NCBI GenBank assembly: GCA_000257205.1
Contig: AEZC01000110.1
Location: 1-61,007 of the forward strand
Reading direction: 5' to 3'
Length of the DNA: 61,007 nt
DNA from: Vibrio ordalii ATCC 33509
GTDB lineage: Bacteria > Pseudomonadota > Gammaproteobacteria > Enterobacterales > Vibrionaceae
Part shown: piece by piece, positions 37,167 through 46,938 of the stretch
Layout: each line of letters opens with the position of its first letter
Numbering within the stretch: the first letter of the stretch is position 1
The notes under the pieces: model-generated
Seen by the model: only the letters and a program-made list of their open reading frames with translations
What the model was told of the DNA's origin: nothing
Databases searched by the model: none
Program-made: the position numbers and the translations under genes

Positions 37167-39044
37167 TCATATGGTAAAGCTTTGGCAGTCCGCACTTAGA
37201 CTGCTAGAGCGTTTATCTACAATCTTGCTTGTTGCTCTTAACTGTTCATTGTTCTCTTCCAAGGCTCTCATGGCTCGAGATATTTGCGTCATGTTATCCG
37301 CCATTGAGTGACTAGTTTTCGCCAAATCTCGGGTCGATGCAAAAATGGCTTCTGTTTTATTCGCCGCTTCATCTGCCTTTTTGATAATTTTCGCTATCGC
37401 TTGGATTGCTTCATTACCTTTTTCTTGCGCATTCTGCATAGACTGCTCGGATTGCGCAATATAAGTGATTACTTCGGCACTTTCCTTTTGCATAGTTTCA
37501 ATAGTGCCGGAAATTTCGGCCACGGCATTGACCGTTCTTACCGCTAAACTTCGCACTTCATCTGCAACAACAGCAAAGCCACGACCTTGTTCCCCAGCTC
37601 TCGCCGCTTCAATGGCGGCATTGAGTGCCAATAAATTAGTCTGCTCAGCAATACTATTAATCGTGTCCATCACCGAGTCTACTTTTACAGAAGCTTGTTC
37701 AAGTTGATGAATATGCCCCGAGGCCGAACTTAGGATTTTTCCCACCTCAGCCAGTGACGTAATAGCAACGGAAATTACTTTCCCCCCCTCTTCTGCGCTT
37801 TGCATAGAAGATTGGCTGAGTTTCGCAACAAATTCTAATGAGTTGGAGACTTGTTGCGTCATCACGCTAACCTCTTCCGTTGCCGATGCCAATAATTGAG
37901 TCTGACCCAAAACGTCAGATTGATTTGTTACCAAAGTATCCAAGCCAATATTCAACGATGTGGCATCGCCAGACAAAGCTTCACTACTTTTCTGCACCCC
38001 ACTGACCAATTTGCCTAAATTTTCACAACTTTGGTTAATGGCTAATGCCAGTTGATTGAATTCGTCCTTTTCGTTATTCGTCATCGGCATACGGCGTGAC
38101 AAATCACCACGCGAGATATTGTTCAACACGTGAATAGTTTGCGACAAAGAACGAGAAAGAGAAAAACTAAAGGTAAGGAAAATAGCAATGGTCAATATGG
38201 CAAGTAACGCACAGGCCGCCAATACAGACCACTGTGTTTGCGATGCGGTCATATTGGCGGCCAACTGATATTGTTCGCTCAACGCAGAAAGCTTGGTTGA
38301 AATATCTTGAATCACCGACTTCACTTGCGCCTCTGTAGCGATTCTTTGTTTCTCCATCATTTGTAACTGCTGGGACAGCTCACTCAATCGTAAAAATGCC
38401 TGTTTAAATTGTTGTATCTCTTTTTCATATAGATCCAGCATCGAATAAGAATCAGACATATTGACAAAACTGGTCATAGCACGATTAAACAGCCTTAAGT
38501 TTTGCTCAGAGGGTTCTAATAAATAATTTTGCTGCGCCTTAACCATTACTTGAAAATCCGAGTTGATTGTAACCATCCCCGTCTCATCTATCTTTTTCTC
38601 TATTGTGATAGCCAACGTTTTCAGCTCGCCCAGCTTACCTTCGTTCACATTGAAACCCACTTCCGATTTCACCTGCAACCAAGGATGCAAAAAATGATCA
38701 AATTGTTTAGCTGCCTTGAGCAACACTTCCCCTTCTTGAGCAAAATTGGTCTTTTGTAGGAAAGCCACATCAACATTCACCTCTCCCATTAACAGATCCA
38801 ATTTCTTCAAAACAGAATTGATTTGATTGCCTTGCATGCTGTTTAGCTCAGATGCAATCGATAACAAATTTGCTTGAGTAGTAAATATCGCCACAGAACC
38901 AGATGCCACGTCTCCACTAGACCGATACTGATCATCCATTCCCATTAGGCTTTTTGCGGTATAAATCCCTAAACCTAAAAAACCAACACAAAGGATGAGC
39001 AAAAATAGACTGATTTTTTGTTTTTTAGAAAACTGTACATCCAT
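37167..39044 (-). CDS. Methyl-accepting chemotaxis protein
   Basis: 625-residue chemoreceptor. It has a membrane helix at about 11-30, a helical periplasmic sensor domain at 31-270 without recognisable Cache motifs, a second helix at about 272-297, a HAMP domain at about 298-350, and a signalling domain with the conserved hairpin [20 protein letters not shown] near residue 470. The C-terminus ([11 protein letters not shown]) lacks the NWETF-type pentapeptide that tethers CheR. The ligand is unknown. It is divergent from pflA and converges on lpxR. Confidence 0.93.
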   Translation of the reverse strand: MDVQFSKKQKISLFLLILCVGFLGLGIYTAKSLMGMDDQYRSSGDVASGSVAIFTTQANLLSIASELNSMQGNQINSVLKKLDLLMGEVNVDVAFLQKTNFAQEGEVLLKAAKQFDHFLHPWLQVKSEVGFNVNEGKLGELKTLAITIEKKIDETGMVTINSDFQVMVKAQQNYLLEPSEQNLRLFNRAMTSFVNMSDSYSMLDLYEKEIQQFKQAFLRLSELSQQLQMMEKQRIATEAQVKSVIQDISTKLSALSEQYQLAANMTASQTQWSVLAACALLAILTIAIFLTFSFSLSRSLSQTIHVLNNISRGDLSRRMPMTNNEKDEFNQLALAINQSCENLGKLVSGVQKSSEALSGDATSLNIGLDTLVTNQSDVLGQTQLLASATEEVSVMTQQVSNSLEFVAKLSQSSMQSAEEGGKVISVAITSLAEVGKILSSASGHIHQLEQASVKVDSVMDTINSIAEQTNLLALNAAIEAARAGEQGRGFAVVADEVRSLAVRTVNAVAEISGTIETMQKESAEVITYIAQSEQSMQNAQEKGNEAIQAIAKIIKKADEAANKTEAIFASTRDLAKTSHSMADNMTQISRAMRALEENNEQLRATSKIVDKRSSSLSADCQSFTI

Positions 39045-39245
39045 GAGCTATTCCTTATTTAAACTCTATCGTATTCAACGAGTTTTTATTTCTATACAGT
39101 GTAGTCAATGCGCAGGATTTCATGGCATTCATTTTGAGCCACAGCATGTGGTCCAGGATATGCGGCAGCAATTGCACATTAACCCTACTTAATCCCTACC
39201 ATTTGTAATAAAATAACGGGCAAATAACCTATTCGAGATGAACTG

Positions 39246-39986
39246 ATGTCAACAACTGGTCGTATTCATTCTTTTGAGTCTTGTGGCACAGTAGATGGCC
39301 CTGGAATTCGCTTCATTATTTTTATGCAAGGCTGCCTAATGCGTTGTATGTATTGTCATAATCGTGACACATGGGACACCCATGAAGGCAAGGAAGTGAC
39401 TGTCGAAGAAATCATTACCGAAGCAAAATCTTATCGCCATTTTATGAAAGCCTCTGGCGGCGGAATTACCTGCTCAGGCGGTGAAGCTATGCTTCAACCT
39501 GAATTTGTTCGTGATTTATTCAGCGCGGCGCAAGCCGAAGGTATTCACACTTGCTTAGATACCAACGGTTATGTTCGCAAACACACAGATGTTATTGATG
39601 AAGTGCTCGATGCCACTGATTTAGTAATGTTAGACATCAAACACATGAAAGATGAGATCCACCATGATTTTATTGGTGTGTCGAATAAGCGAACCTTAGA
39701 TTTCGCGCGCTACTTGCACACCATTGGTAAAAAAACTTGGATCCGTTATGTGATTGTTCCTGGCTACACTGATGACGAAGAAGCCGCTCATATGCTTGGT
39801 GATTTTATCAAAGATATGGATAATATCGAGAAAGTAGAGCTGTTGCCTTATCACAAATTGGGCGCTCATAAATGGGAAGCCATGGGATTAAAATATCCAT
39901 TAGAAGGTGTGAATCCACCGTCAAAAGAGACCATGGAAAAAATCGTCGAGATCTTGGCTCAATATCACTCAAACATAAAATATTGA
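39246..39986 (+). CDS. pflA: Pyruvate formate-lyase-activating enzyme
   Basis: Radical SAM enzyme that installs the glycyl radical on PflB. The 246 residues show the CxxxCxxC cluster motif CLMRCMYC, the SAM-binding GGE motif SGGEAMLQ, and GNxxDTNGY-type sequence CLDTNGYV. A perfect 12-bp hairpin with a T-run ends the gene. It is transcribed separately from pflB, with its own promoter in the 200 bp shared with the chemoreceptor. Confidence 0.97.
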   Translation: MSTTGRIHSFESCGTVDGPGIRFIIFMQGCLMRCMYCHNRDTWDTHEGKEVTVEEIITEAKSYRHFMKASGGGITCSGGEAMLQPEFVRDLFSAAQAEGIHTCLDTNGYVRKHTDVIDEVLDATDLVMLDIKHMKDEIHHDFIGVSNKRTLDFARYLHTIGKKTWIRYVIVPGYTDDEEAAHMLGDFIKDMDNIEKVELLPYHKLGAHKWEAMGLKYPLEGVNPPSKETMEKIVEILAQYHSNIKY

Positions 39987-40006
39987 TTACTTGATCTAAC
40001 AACCAT

Positions 40007-40038
40007 AAAAATACCAGCATAACGCTGGTATTTTTATA
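40007..40038 (+). terminator. terminator of pflA
   Basis: AAAAATACCAGC pairs perfectly over 12 bp with GCTGGTATTTTT around ATAAC. Symmetric A and T runs would allow bidirectional action. Confidence 0.9.
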
Positions 40039-40050
40039 GAGAGGCTAGCC

Positions 40051-40110
40051 ATGCAACAGGAACAACTTGCGGTGCTCCTGCTGCTGATTGGGTCAACTAC
40101 GCGATTTTAA
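40051..40110 (+). CDS. possible 19-residue small ORF, or gene remnant
   Basis: ATG at 40051 preceded by GAGAGG six bases away opens a 19-codon frame, MQQEQLAVLLLLIGSTTRF. The product would be short and hydrophobic. It begins just after the pflA terminator, so transcription would need readthrough. The ribosome site is the only support. No homologue is recognised; it may be chance or the start of a decayed gene. Confidence 0.2.
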   Translation: MQQEQLAVLLLLIGSTTRF

Positions 40111-40283
40111 ATACTCATTTTGGACAAAGTTATATCTATAACCACTTACATAAAAAGTAACAAGAATTGCGCACATTTTATACTTTCCATATTAAATCCG
40201 TGTTGAGATCATGTTTCATTGCCGATAATTGCTGTTAATCTTATGCCATCAAATAGAACATAAATTTTAGTGAGGCTACTTCC

Positions 40284-40784
40284 ATGGAAATGACCAATGC
40301 TCAACGACTGATTCTATCTAATCAGTATTTTTTGATGTCACAAATGGATCCAAACAATGCCGAAAAATATAAGCGGTTACAAACGATTGTTGAACGCGGT
40401 TATGAACTGCAAATGCGAGAACTCAACAAAGAATTTGGTTGCTTGACCGAAGCAGAATGCCGCGAAGTAATCGATATTATGGAGATGTATCACGCCATGC
40501 AAGAATCACACAAAATGCTCTCCGATTCTGAAAGCAAAAATGTGGATCAACGTCGCCTACACTTTTTAGGGTTTGATATCGCCAGAGAATCACAACGCGT
40601 TCACTACGTGCGTTTCTTGGTTGAATCTGAAGGACTTTACCCACAATTTGAGAAAGCCGATCACCATTTCAACAGCCAAATGCCAATGTTGGACAAATAC
40701 CGCCGCATGTTAACTGCTTGGCGTAATTGCCCTCGTCAATACCATTTATCAACCGCAGAATTTACACAAATTTTTAATGCCTAG
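40284..40784 (+). CDS. yfbU: YfbU family protein (UPF0304)
   Basis: 166-residue helical protein closely resembling E. coli YfbU, starting [18 protein letters not shown] and ending [18 protein letters not shown]. Function is not established; E. coli YfbU overproduction has been associated with toxicity. GTGAGG precedes the ATG. It stands alone between two perfect terminators. Confidence 0.93.
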   Translation: MEMTNAQRLILSNQYFLMSQMDPNNAEKYKRLQTIVERGYELQMRELNKEFGCLTEAECREVIDIMEMYHAMQESHKMLSDSESKNVDQRRLHFLGFDIARESQRVHYVRFLVESEGLYPQFEKADHHFNSQMPMLDKYRRMLTAWRNCPRQYHLSTAEFTQIFNA

Positions 40785-40814
40785 ATTTTAATGCCTAAAA
40801 AGGCAGGCTGACGA

Positions 40815-40846
40815 AAAACAAAAAGACGCAGACACTGCGTCTTTTT
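40815..40846 (+). terminator. terminator of yfbU
   Basis: AAAAAGACGCAG pairs perfectly with CTGCGTCTTTTT around ACA, a strong hairpin 36 bases after the stop codon. Confidence 0.9.
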
Positions 40847-41071
40847 GCATTCCACCTCACAGTTATTAAGCCCCAAACCAACTTATCCCTCAGATCATTG
40901 ATATTCAGACACTAAATAACTCAACCTCACCGACGTTATTAGTGTCACGAAATTTAAATAAACACATAATTGTTAAGCAAAATTGCCAAACTCGGACTAA
41001 TCTTAAATTGTTATTAATTTGTGTTTTTAAGCGGTGTTGTCAGTTAGACAGTTTTCAGAGGGGAATTCACT

Positions 41072-43006
41072 ATGAGTATTTTTGACCACTTTCAGGCACG
41101 CTATGAAGCCGCCAAGGATGAAGAGTTATCACTGCAAGAGTTTTTAGCTCTGTGTAAAGAAGATAAAAGTGCGTATGCCAATGCCGCCGAGCGGCTGTTA
41201 ATGGCGATTGGTGAGCCAGAGCTGATAGACACAGCGAAACACCCACGATTGAGCCGCATTTTCTCTAACCGAGTGATTTCTCGTTATAAAACTTTTGAGG
41301 ATTTCTATGGTATGGAAGAAGCCATAGAACAGATTGTTTCCTACCTCAAACACTCTGCCCAAGGTTTAGAAGAAAGAAAACAGATCCTCTATCTACTCGG
41401 CCCAGTCGGTGGCGGTAAATCTTCACTTGCTGAGAAACTCAAAGCCTTGATGCAGCAAATGCCTATTTATGTTTTGTCTGCAAATGGTGTTCGTAGCCCA
41501 GTGAATGACCACCCATTTTGTCTGTTCGATGTGGTTGAAGATGGCGAAATCCTCAAGCAGGAATATGGGATAGAAAAACGCTATTTACGCTCGATTACAT
41601 CACCTTGGGCGGCCAAACGATTACACGAGTTTGGCGGCGATATTTCCAAATTCAAAGTCGTCAAAGTACGGCCTTCTATTCTCGATCAAATTGCGGTCGC
41701 GAAAACCGAGCCCGGTGATGAAAACAACCAAGATATTTCATCACTGGTTGGCAAAGTGGATATTCGGAAACTGGAACATTTCTCGCAAGATGACCCCGAT
41801 GCATATAGCTATTCCGGTGCACTCTGTAAAGCCAACCAAGGGTTAATGGAGTTTGTTGAGATGTTCAAAGCGCCAATTAAGGTGCTTCATCCGCTTTTAA
41901 CCGCCACACAAGAAGGAAACTTCAACGGCACCGAAGGATTATCTGCCCTACCCTTTGATGGCATGATTTTAGCGCACTCAAACGAATCCGAGTGGCAGAC
42001 ATTCCGTAACAACAAAAACAACGAAGCGTTTTTGGACCGAGTTTATATCGTTAAAGTTCCTTACTGTTTACGCGTCTCGGAAGAGGTGAAAATTTACCAA
42101 AAACTGCTTGAGCACAGCGAACTATCCAAAGCGCCATGCTCACCAAGTACATTAGAATTTCTTGGTCAATTTAGTATCCTATCGCGCCTAAAAGTGCCCG
42201 AAAACTCGTCACTTTTCTCCAAAATGCGTGTCTACGACGGTGAAACACTAAAAGATACCGATCCAAAAGCAAAAAGCTATCAAGAGTATCGCGACTATGC
42301 TGGTGTCGATGAAGGGATGTCCGGTTTGTCGACTCGCTTTGCTTTTAAAATATTGTCACGCGTCTTCAACTTTGATCAAACGGAAGTCGCGGCGAACCCC
42401 GTTCATCTATTCTATGTCATCGAACAGCAAGTTGAACGCGAGCAGTTCCCTCAAGAAACTGCTGAGCGGTACATGGAGTTTTTGAAAGGCTACTTAGTAC
42501 CTCGTTATGTCGAGTTCATTGGTAAAGAGATTCAAACAGCTTATTTGGAATCTTATTCTGAATATGGCCAAAATATTTTTGATCGCTATGTTACTTACGC
42601 TGATTTCTGGATCCAAGATCAAGAGTATCGAGACCCAGAAACTGGCCAACTCTTCGATCGCTCATCGCTCAATAGCGAGTTAGAGAAAATCGAGAAAACG
42701 GCTGGTATTAGCAATCCGAAAGATTTCCGAAATGAAATCGTCAATTTTGTGTTGCGCGCAAAAGCTAATAACAATGGGCAAAATCCGGTTTGGACCAGCT
42801 ACGAGAAACTGCGTACTGTTATTGAGAAAAAAATGTTCTCAAATACCGAGGAGTTGCTTCCTGTTATCTCATTTAATGCCAAAACTTCATCTGATGATCA
42901 GAAAAAACACGATGATTTTGTCGCTCGTATGATGGAGAAAGGTTATACCGAAAAACAAGTAAGGCTGCTGTCTGAGTGGTATTTACGTGTCCGTAAATCT
43001 TCTTAA
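41072..43006 (+). CDS. yeaG: PrkA family serine protein kinase YeaG
   Basis: 644-residue PrkA-type protein. The N-terminal AAA+-like domain has Walker A GPVGGGKS at about 110-117, and the C-terminal half carries the PrkA kinase-like domain. E. coli YeaG is a stationary-phase, nitrogen-starvation and osmotic-stress kinase that acts with YeaH. GAGGGG precedes the ATG. It heads the module yeaG-yeaH-ycgB; an 80-base gap with a 12-bp hairpin separates it from yeaH. The 225 bp upstream are AT-rich, with no regulator site I can name. Confidence 0.95.
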   Translation: MSIFDHFQARYEAAKDEELSLQEFLALCKEDKSAYANAAERLLMAIGEPELIDTAKHPRLSRIFSNRVISRYKTFEDFYGMEEAIEQIVSYLKHSAQGLEERKQILYLLGPVGGGKSSLAEKLKALMQQMPIYVLSANGVRSPVNDHPFCLFDVVEDGEILKQEYGIEKRYLRSITSPWAAKRLHEFGGDISKFKVVKVRPSILDQIAVAKTEPGDENNQDISSLVGKVDIRKLEHFSQDDPDAYSYSGALCKANQGLMEFVEMFKAPIKVLHPLLTATQEGNFNGTEGLSALPFDGMILAHSNESEWQTFRNNKNNEAFLDRVYIVKVPYCLRVSEEVKIYQKLLEHSELSKAPCSPSTLEFLGQFSILSRLKVPENSSLFSKMRVYDGETLKDTDPKAKSYQEYRDYAGVDEGMSGLSTRFAFKILSRVFNFDQTEVAANPVHLFYVIEQQVEREQFPQETAERYMEFLKGYLVPRYVEFIGKEIQTAYLESYSEYGQNIFDRYVTYADFWIQDQEYRDPETGQLFDRSSLNSELEKIEKTAGISNPKDFRNEIVNFVLRAKANNNGQNPVWTSYEKLRTVIEKKMFSNTEELLPVISFNAKTSSDDQKKHDDFVARMMEKGYTEKQVRLLSEWYLRVRKSS

Positions 43007-43030
43007 CTTCAAGAAAATCAAACCTGTACA

Positions 43031-43061
43031 TGCGTTAGTCATAAGAACAATGGCTAACGCA
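43031..43061 (+). repeat. 12-bp hairpin between yeaG and yeaH
   Basis: TGCGTTAGTCAT pairs with ATGGCTAACGCA (one G-T wobble) around a 7-base loop. It lies inside the operon gap with no T-run, so it is more likely an RNA processing or stability element than a terminator. Confidence 0.65.
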
Positions 43062-43086
43062 AAGGTGACGTTTCAAGGGGATAATC

Positions 43087-44358
43087 ATGGCGAAATTTAT
43101 CGATAGAAGATTGAACGGTAAAAACAAAAGCGCGGTCAATAGACAACGCTTTTTACGCCGTCATAAAGAGCAGATCAAAGAATCTGTTGCAGACGCAGTG
43201 AACCGTCGCTCGATCACTAACACCGAGTCAGGCGAAGATGTGTCGATCCCAAATCACGACATTAAAGAACCCGTGTTTCACCAAGGAAAAGGCGGCCTAA
43301 AAGAGCGAGTTCACCCGGGTAATGATCAGTTTATTACCGGTGATAAAATTGAGAGACCTAAAGGTGGTGGACAAGGTAATGGTTCAGGACAGGGTGATGC
43401 GAGTTCTGACGGTGAAGGCCAAGATGAATTTATTTTCCAGATCTCTAAAGATGAATATTTGGATCTGCTGTTTGAAGATTTGGAATTACCTAATCTCGAA
43501 AAAAATCAAATCAATAAGATTACAGAATGGAAAACTCATCGTGCGGGCTTCAAAACCGCAGGTGTACCGTCCAATATTGCGGTAGTACGTTCTTTGCAGC
43601 AATCATTAGCTCGTCGCACTGCAATGACTGCTGGAAAACGCCGCTTAATGGGTGAATTGGAAGAAGAGTTGCTACGCATTCAGAATAGAGAGCCAGCTCA
43701 AGCATTAGAAGCGAAGCGACTTAAACAAGAAATTGAAGCGCTACGCAAAAAGATCGAAAGTGTGCCGTTCATCGATACATTTGACCTGCGTTTCAAAAAT
43801 TTTGAGAAGCGGCCTATTCCATCGAGCCAAGCCGTTATGTTTTGTCTAATGGATGTATCCGGTTCGATGGATCAAGCCACCAAAGATATTGCTAAACGTT
43901 TTTACGTGTTGCTGTATCTGTTTTTAACTCGCACTTATGAAAACGTTGAAGTGGTATTTATTCGTCACCACACACAAGCCAAAGAAGTCGATGAACACGA
44001 GTTCTTTTACTCTCAAGAAACGGGGGGCACGATTGTCTCTAGCGCCCTGAAGTTAATGCATGAAATCATTGAGCAGCGCTATCCACTCGGTGAATGGAAT
44101 ATCTACGCAGCTCAAGCGTCCGATGGTGACAACTGGGCTGACGATTCACCTCGGTGTAAAGAGCTCCTCACCAAGAAGCTACTGCCATATTGTCAGTATT
44201 ACGCTTATATTGAAATCACTCGCCGCTCACACCAAACCTTATGGCATGAGTACGAAAAATTACAACCCTCATTTGGCAATTTTGCCATTAAAAACATTCG
44301 CACCGTGGATGATATATTCCCTGTATTTAGGGAGCTATTCCAAAAGGAAACAGCTTAG
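43087..44358 (+). CDS. yeaH: YeaH/YhbH family protein with VWA-like MIDAS
   Basis: 423-residue DUF444 protein. The N-terminal part is basic, followed by a Gly-rich linker ([12 protein letters not shown]), and a C-terminal von Willebrand A-like domain carries the metal site D256, S258 and S260 in MDVSGSMD. In E. coli YeaH works with the YeaG kinase in sustained nitrogen stress. AGGGG precedes the ATG. Only six bases separate it from the ycgB frame. Confidence 0.94.
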   Translation: MAKFIDRRLNGKNKSAVNRQRFLRRHKEQIKESVADAVNRRSITNTESGEDVSIPNHDIKEPVFHQGKGGLKERVHPGNDQFITGDKIERPKGGGQGNGSGQGDASSDGEGQDEFIFQISKDEYLDLLFEDLELPNLEKNQINKITEWKTHRAGFKTAGVPSNIAVVRSLQQSLARRTAMTAGKRRLMGELEEELLRIQNREPAQALEAKRLKQEIEALRKKIESVPFIDTFDLRFKNFEKRPIPSSQAVMFCLMDVSGSMDQATKDIAKRFYVLLYLFLTRTYENVEVVFIRHHTQAKEVDEHEFFYSQETGGTIVSSALKLMHEIIEQRYPLGEWNIYAAQASDGDNWADDSPRCKELLTKKLLPYCQYYAYIEITRRSHQTLWHEYEKLQPSFGNFAIKNIRTVDDIFPVFRELFQKETA

Positions 44359-44370
44359 GGAGGCATGCTA

Positions 44371-45909
44371 ATGACAACAAAAGCGAAGGGAACTTCAAAG
44401 CGAAAAAGTAAATTATTACCAGACGGGCCAGACTGGACATTTGAGCTTTTAGAGAAATACCATACTGAAATACGTCGGGTAGCTGAGTTTTATCGTCTTG
44501 ACACCTATCCTAATCAAATCGAGGTCATTACCTCAGAGCAGATGATGGATGCCTACTCTAGCATCGGCATGCCTATCAATTACAGCCACTGGTCATTTGG
44601 CAAAAAATTTATTCAAACCGAACAAGGCTACAAACATGGTCAAATGGGGCTCGCGTATGAAATCGTCATTAACTCAGACCCGTGCATCGCCTATTTGATG
44701 GAAGAAAATACCGTCACTATGCAAGCCTTAGTGATGGCGCACGCTTGCTATGGGCACAACTCGTTTTTCAAAGGCAACTACCTTTTCCAAACTTGGACGG
44801 ATGCGAGCTCCATCATTGACTATCTCTTATTTGCCAAAAACTACATTTCAGAATGCGAAGAAAAATATGGCGTGCCCGAAGTCGAATCGCTGCTCGACTC
44901 ATGCCACGCGTTAATGAATTATGGCGTTGACCGCTATAAACGACCTGAAAAAATATCGATAGCAGAAGAGAAAGCACGTCAAGAAGAGCGTGAAGCTTAT
45001 CTGCAATCGCAAGTCAATGAACTGTGGCGCACCGTACCCAAAGCAAAAACCAAAGAAGAAGATCTTAAGGTTCGCTTTCCAAGTGAGCCACAGGAAAACA
45101 TTCTTTATTTCATTGAGAAACATGCGCCACTGCTTGAACCATGGCAGCGAGAAATTGTGCGCATTGTGAGGAAAATAAGCCAATATTTTTACCCACAAAA
45201 ACAGACACAAGTGATGAATGAAGGCTGGGCCACATTCTGGCATTACACTATCTTAAATCATCTTTATGACGAAGGCTTTGTCTCTGATAAATTCATTCTT
45301 GAATTTCTACATAGCCACACCAGTGTCGTGGCGCAACCGTCTTACAATAGCCCCTATTTTAGTGGCATCAATCCATATGCGCTTGGCTTTGCTATGTTCA
45401 GAGATATTAAACGTATTTGTGAAGAACCAACCGATGAAGATAGGGAATGGTTTCCTGAGCTTGCTGGAACAGAATGGTTAGATGCGGTTCATTTTGCTAT
45501 GCACAACTTCAAGGACGAGAGCTTTATTAGCCAGTATCTCTCACCTAAAGTAATGCGCGATTTCAAGCTGTTTGCCATTGTGGATGACGATCGTAAAAAT
45601 TTCATTGAAGTTAGTGCAATTCACAATGATATTGGCTATCACGCCATCCGTGAAAAGCTTGCAGCACAATATAATCTCAGTAATTTAGAACCTAATATTC
45701 AAGTCTATAACGTCGATGTGCGCGGTGATCGTTCTTTAACACTGCAACACGTTCCACACGATAGAATTCCTTTAGATCAGAGCTGTCATGAGGTACTAAA
45801 ACATCTTTACCGTTTATGGGGGTTTGATGTGATTTTAGAGGAAGTCAAAGAGAGTGGCCGACGTGAAATTTTAGCGACTTGCCCGCCACAAAATGAAACT
45901 CGCTCTTAG
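44371..45909 (+). CDS. ycgB: SpoVR family protein YcgB
   Basis: 512-residue cytoplasmic protein of the SpoVR family, named after a Bacillus sporulation gene but widespread in non-sporulating bacteria. Motifs such as MAHACYGHNSFFKGNY and NEGWATFWHYTI are typical; the biochemical activity is unknown. The ATG at 44371 lies seven bases after GGAGG, while the ATG at 44365 is only one base after it, so 44371 is preferred. It is the third gene of the yeaG-yeaH-ycgB stress module. Confidence 0.94.
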   Translation: MTTKAKGTSKRKSKLLPDGPDWTFELLEKYHTEIRRVAEFYRLDTYPNQIEVITSEQMMDAYSSIGMPINYSHWSFGKKFIQTEQGYKHGQMGLAYEIVINSDPCIAYLMEENTVTMQALVMAHACYGHNSFFKGNYLFQTWTDASSIIDYLLFAKNYISECEEKYGVPEVESLLDSCHALMNYGVDRYKRPEKISIAEEKARQEEREAYLQSQVNELWRTVPKAKTKEEDLKVRFPSEPQENILYFIEKHAPLLEPWQREIVRIVRKISQYFYPQKQTQVMNEGWATFWHYTILNHLYDEGFVSDKFILEFLHSHTSVVAQPSYNSPYFSGINPYALGFAMFRDIKRICEEPTDEDREWFPELAGTEWLDAVHFAMHNFKDESFISQYLSPKVMRDFKLFAIVDDDRKNFIEVSAIHNDIGYHAIREKLAAQYNLSNLEPNIQVYNVDVRGDRSLTLQHVPHDRIPLDQSCHEVLKHLYRLWGFDVILEEVKESGRREILATCPPQNETRS

Positions 45910-45971
45910 TTATAAGCTTCTGAAAACAGGTTATAAGCTTCTGAAAAAAGGTTATAAACCGCTGAAAACGG
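45909..45971. repeat. three tandem 21-bp repeats directly after ycgB
   Basis: Units start at 45909, 45930 and 45951 with the shared pattern GTTATAA....CTGAAAA. Units 1 and 2 differ at one position, unit 3 differs from unit 1 at four. The first unit begins on the last base of the ycgB stop codon, and the array ends five bases before the terminator stem. Confidence 0.9.
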
Positions 45972-45975
45972 AGAG

Positions 45976-46004
45976 AGAAAGGAGCACAATTGCTCCTTTC
46001 TTTT
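45976..46004 (+). terminator. terminator of ycgB
   Basis: AGAAAGGAGCA pairs with TGCTCCTTTCT around CAAT and runs into TTTT. It lies between the converging ycgB and kdsB genes. Confidence 0.8.
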
Positions 46005-46006
46005 AA

Positions 46007-46759
46007 CTAACGTTGGCTTACTATCGCTCTCACTAACTCTAAATCTTCTGGTGTATCAACCCCTGCAGGCGGAGCTTCTTTGGCAACGGCAACGTGAATT
46101 TTTTCACCATACCACAGTACTCGAAGCTGCTCTAAACACTCAATTTTCTCAAGTACACTGGGTTGCCAGTTGATATAAGTATTGATAAAACCAGCCCGAT
46201 ACGCGTAAATACCAATATGACGCAGCACTGGCTGAATCACTGTTTGACCACCAGCTGCAAAGTGATCTCTATCCCAAGGAATCGTTGCACGGCTGAAATA
46301 CAGCGCGTAACCCTCTTGATCTGTTACCACTTTAACCGCGTTAGGGTTAAACACTTCAGCTTGATCAGTAATTTCAACCGCTAAAGTCGCCATCGGCGCG
46401 CTACTGTTGGCTAAATTGTTAGCGACCTGCTTGATGATGATCGGTGGAATGAGTGGCTCGTCACCTTGTACGTTAACAATAATGTGGTCATCGGCAATGC
46501 CCATTAATTTCACCACTTCGGCTAAACGCTCAGTACCGGACTCATGATGTGATGATGTCATGCAAACATTGCCACCAAACGCATGGACAGCCGCTTCAAC
46601 ACGAGCATCATCAGTAGCAATCACGACCTGCTCAGCACCCGATTGCAGCGCTTGCTCATAAACCCACTGAATCATAGGTTTACCGCCAATATCAGCCAAA
46701 GGCTTACCAGGTAAACGCGTCGACTGATAACGAGCAGGGATAACAACGCTGAAAGCCAT
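46007..46759 (-). CDS. kdsB: 3-deoxy-manno-octulosonate cytidylyltransferase
   Basis: CMP-Kdo synthetase, which activates Kdo for attachment to lipid A. The 250 residues show the nucleotide-binding N-terminus [20 protein letters not shown], the central [10 protein letters not shown] and metal-binding DTPEDLE near the end. The ATG overlaps the ycaR stop by one base (TAATG), so translation is coupled. Gene order msbA-lpxK-ycaR-kdsB is the common enteric and Vibrio arrangement. Confidence 0.97.
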   Translation of the reverse strand: MAFSVVIPARYQSTRLPGKPLADIGGKPMIQWVYEQALQSGAEQVVIATDDARVEAAVHAFGGNVCMTSSHHESGTERLAEVVKLMGIADDHIIVNVQGDEPLIPPIIIKQVANNLANSSAPMATLAVEITDQAEVFNPNAVKVVTDQEGYALYFSRATIPWDRDHFAAGGQTVIQPVLRHIGIYAYRAGFINTYINWQPSVLEKIECLEQLRVLWYGEKIHVAVAKEAPPAGVDTPEDLELVRAIVSQR

Positions 46760-46938
46760 TATCGTCCCTCATCCATCGTCATGCTGCGCGCTTCTGGTTC
46801 AAGCAACACTGGGATCCCTTCTTTTATTGGATAGGCCAAACGATCTAACTTACAAATAAGCTCTTGGTTTTCTTTATCATAAGTCAACTTCCCTTTACAT
46901 ACAGGGCAAGCTACAATTTCAAGCAGACGGTGATCCAT
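46759..46938 (-). CDS. ycaR: YcaR, Trm112-like small zinc-ribbon protein
   Basis: 59-residue product read directly from the gap between lpxK and kdsB. It begins [20 protein letters not shown] and has the UPF0434/Trm112 pattern with CPVC and a later single cysteine (LICKLD), then [12 protein letters not shown]. Function in bacteria is not settled. Its start lies 20 bases inside the end of lpxK and its stop overlaps the kdsB start by one base, so the three genes are tightly coupled. Confidence 0.93.
   Translation of the reverse strand: MDHRLLEIVACPVCKGKLTYDKENQELICKLDRLAYPIKEGIPVLLEPEARSMTMDEGR

Noticed and set aside
39043..39192. 50-residue plus-strand frame starting inside the chemoreceptor start codon and ending before pflA
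   Set aside because: It has no ribosome site, overlaps the divergent MCP start and resembles no family. It contains a CSQC motif but that alone is weak.
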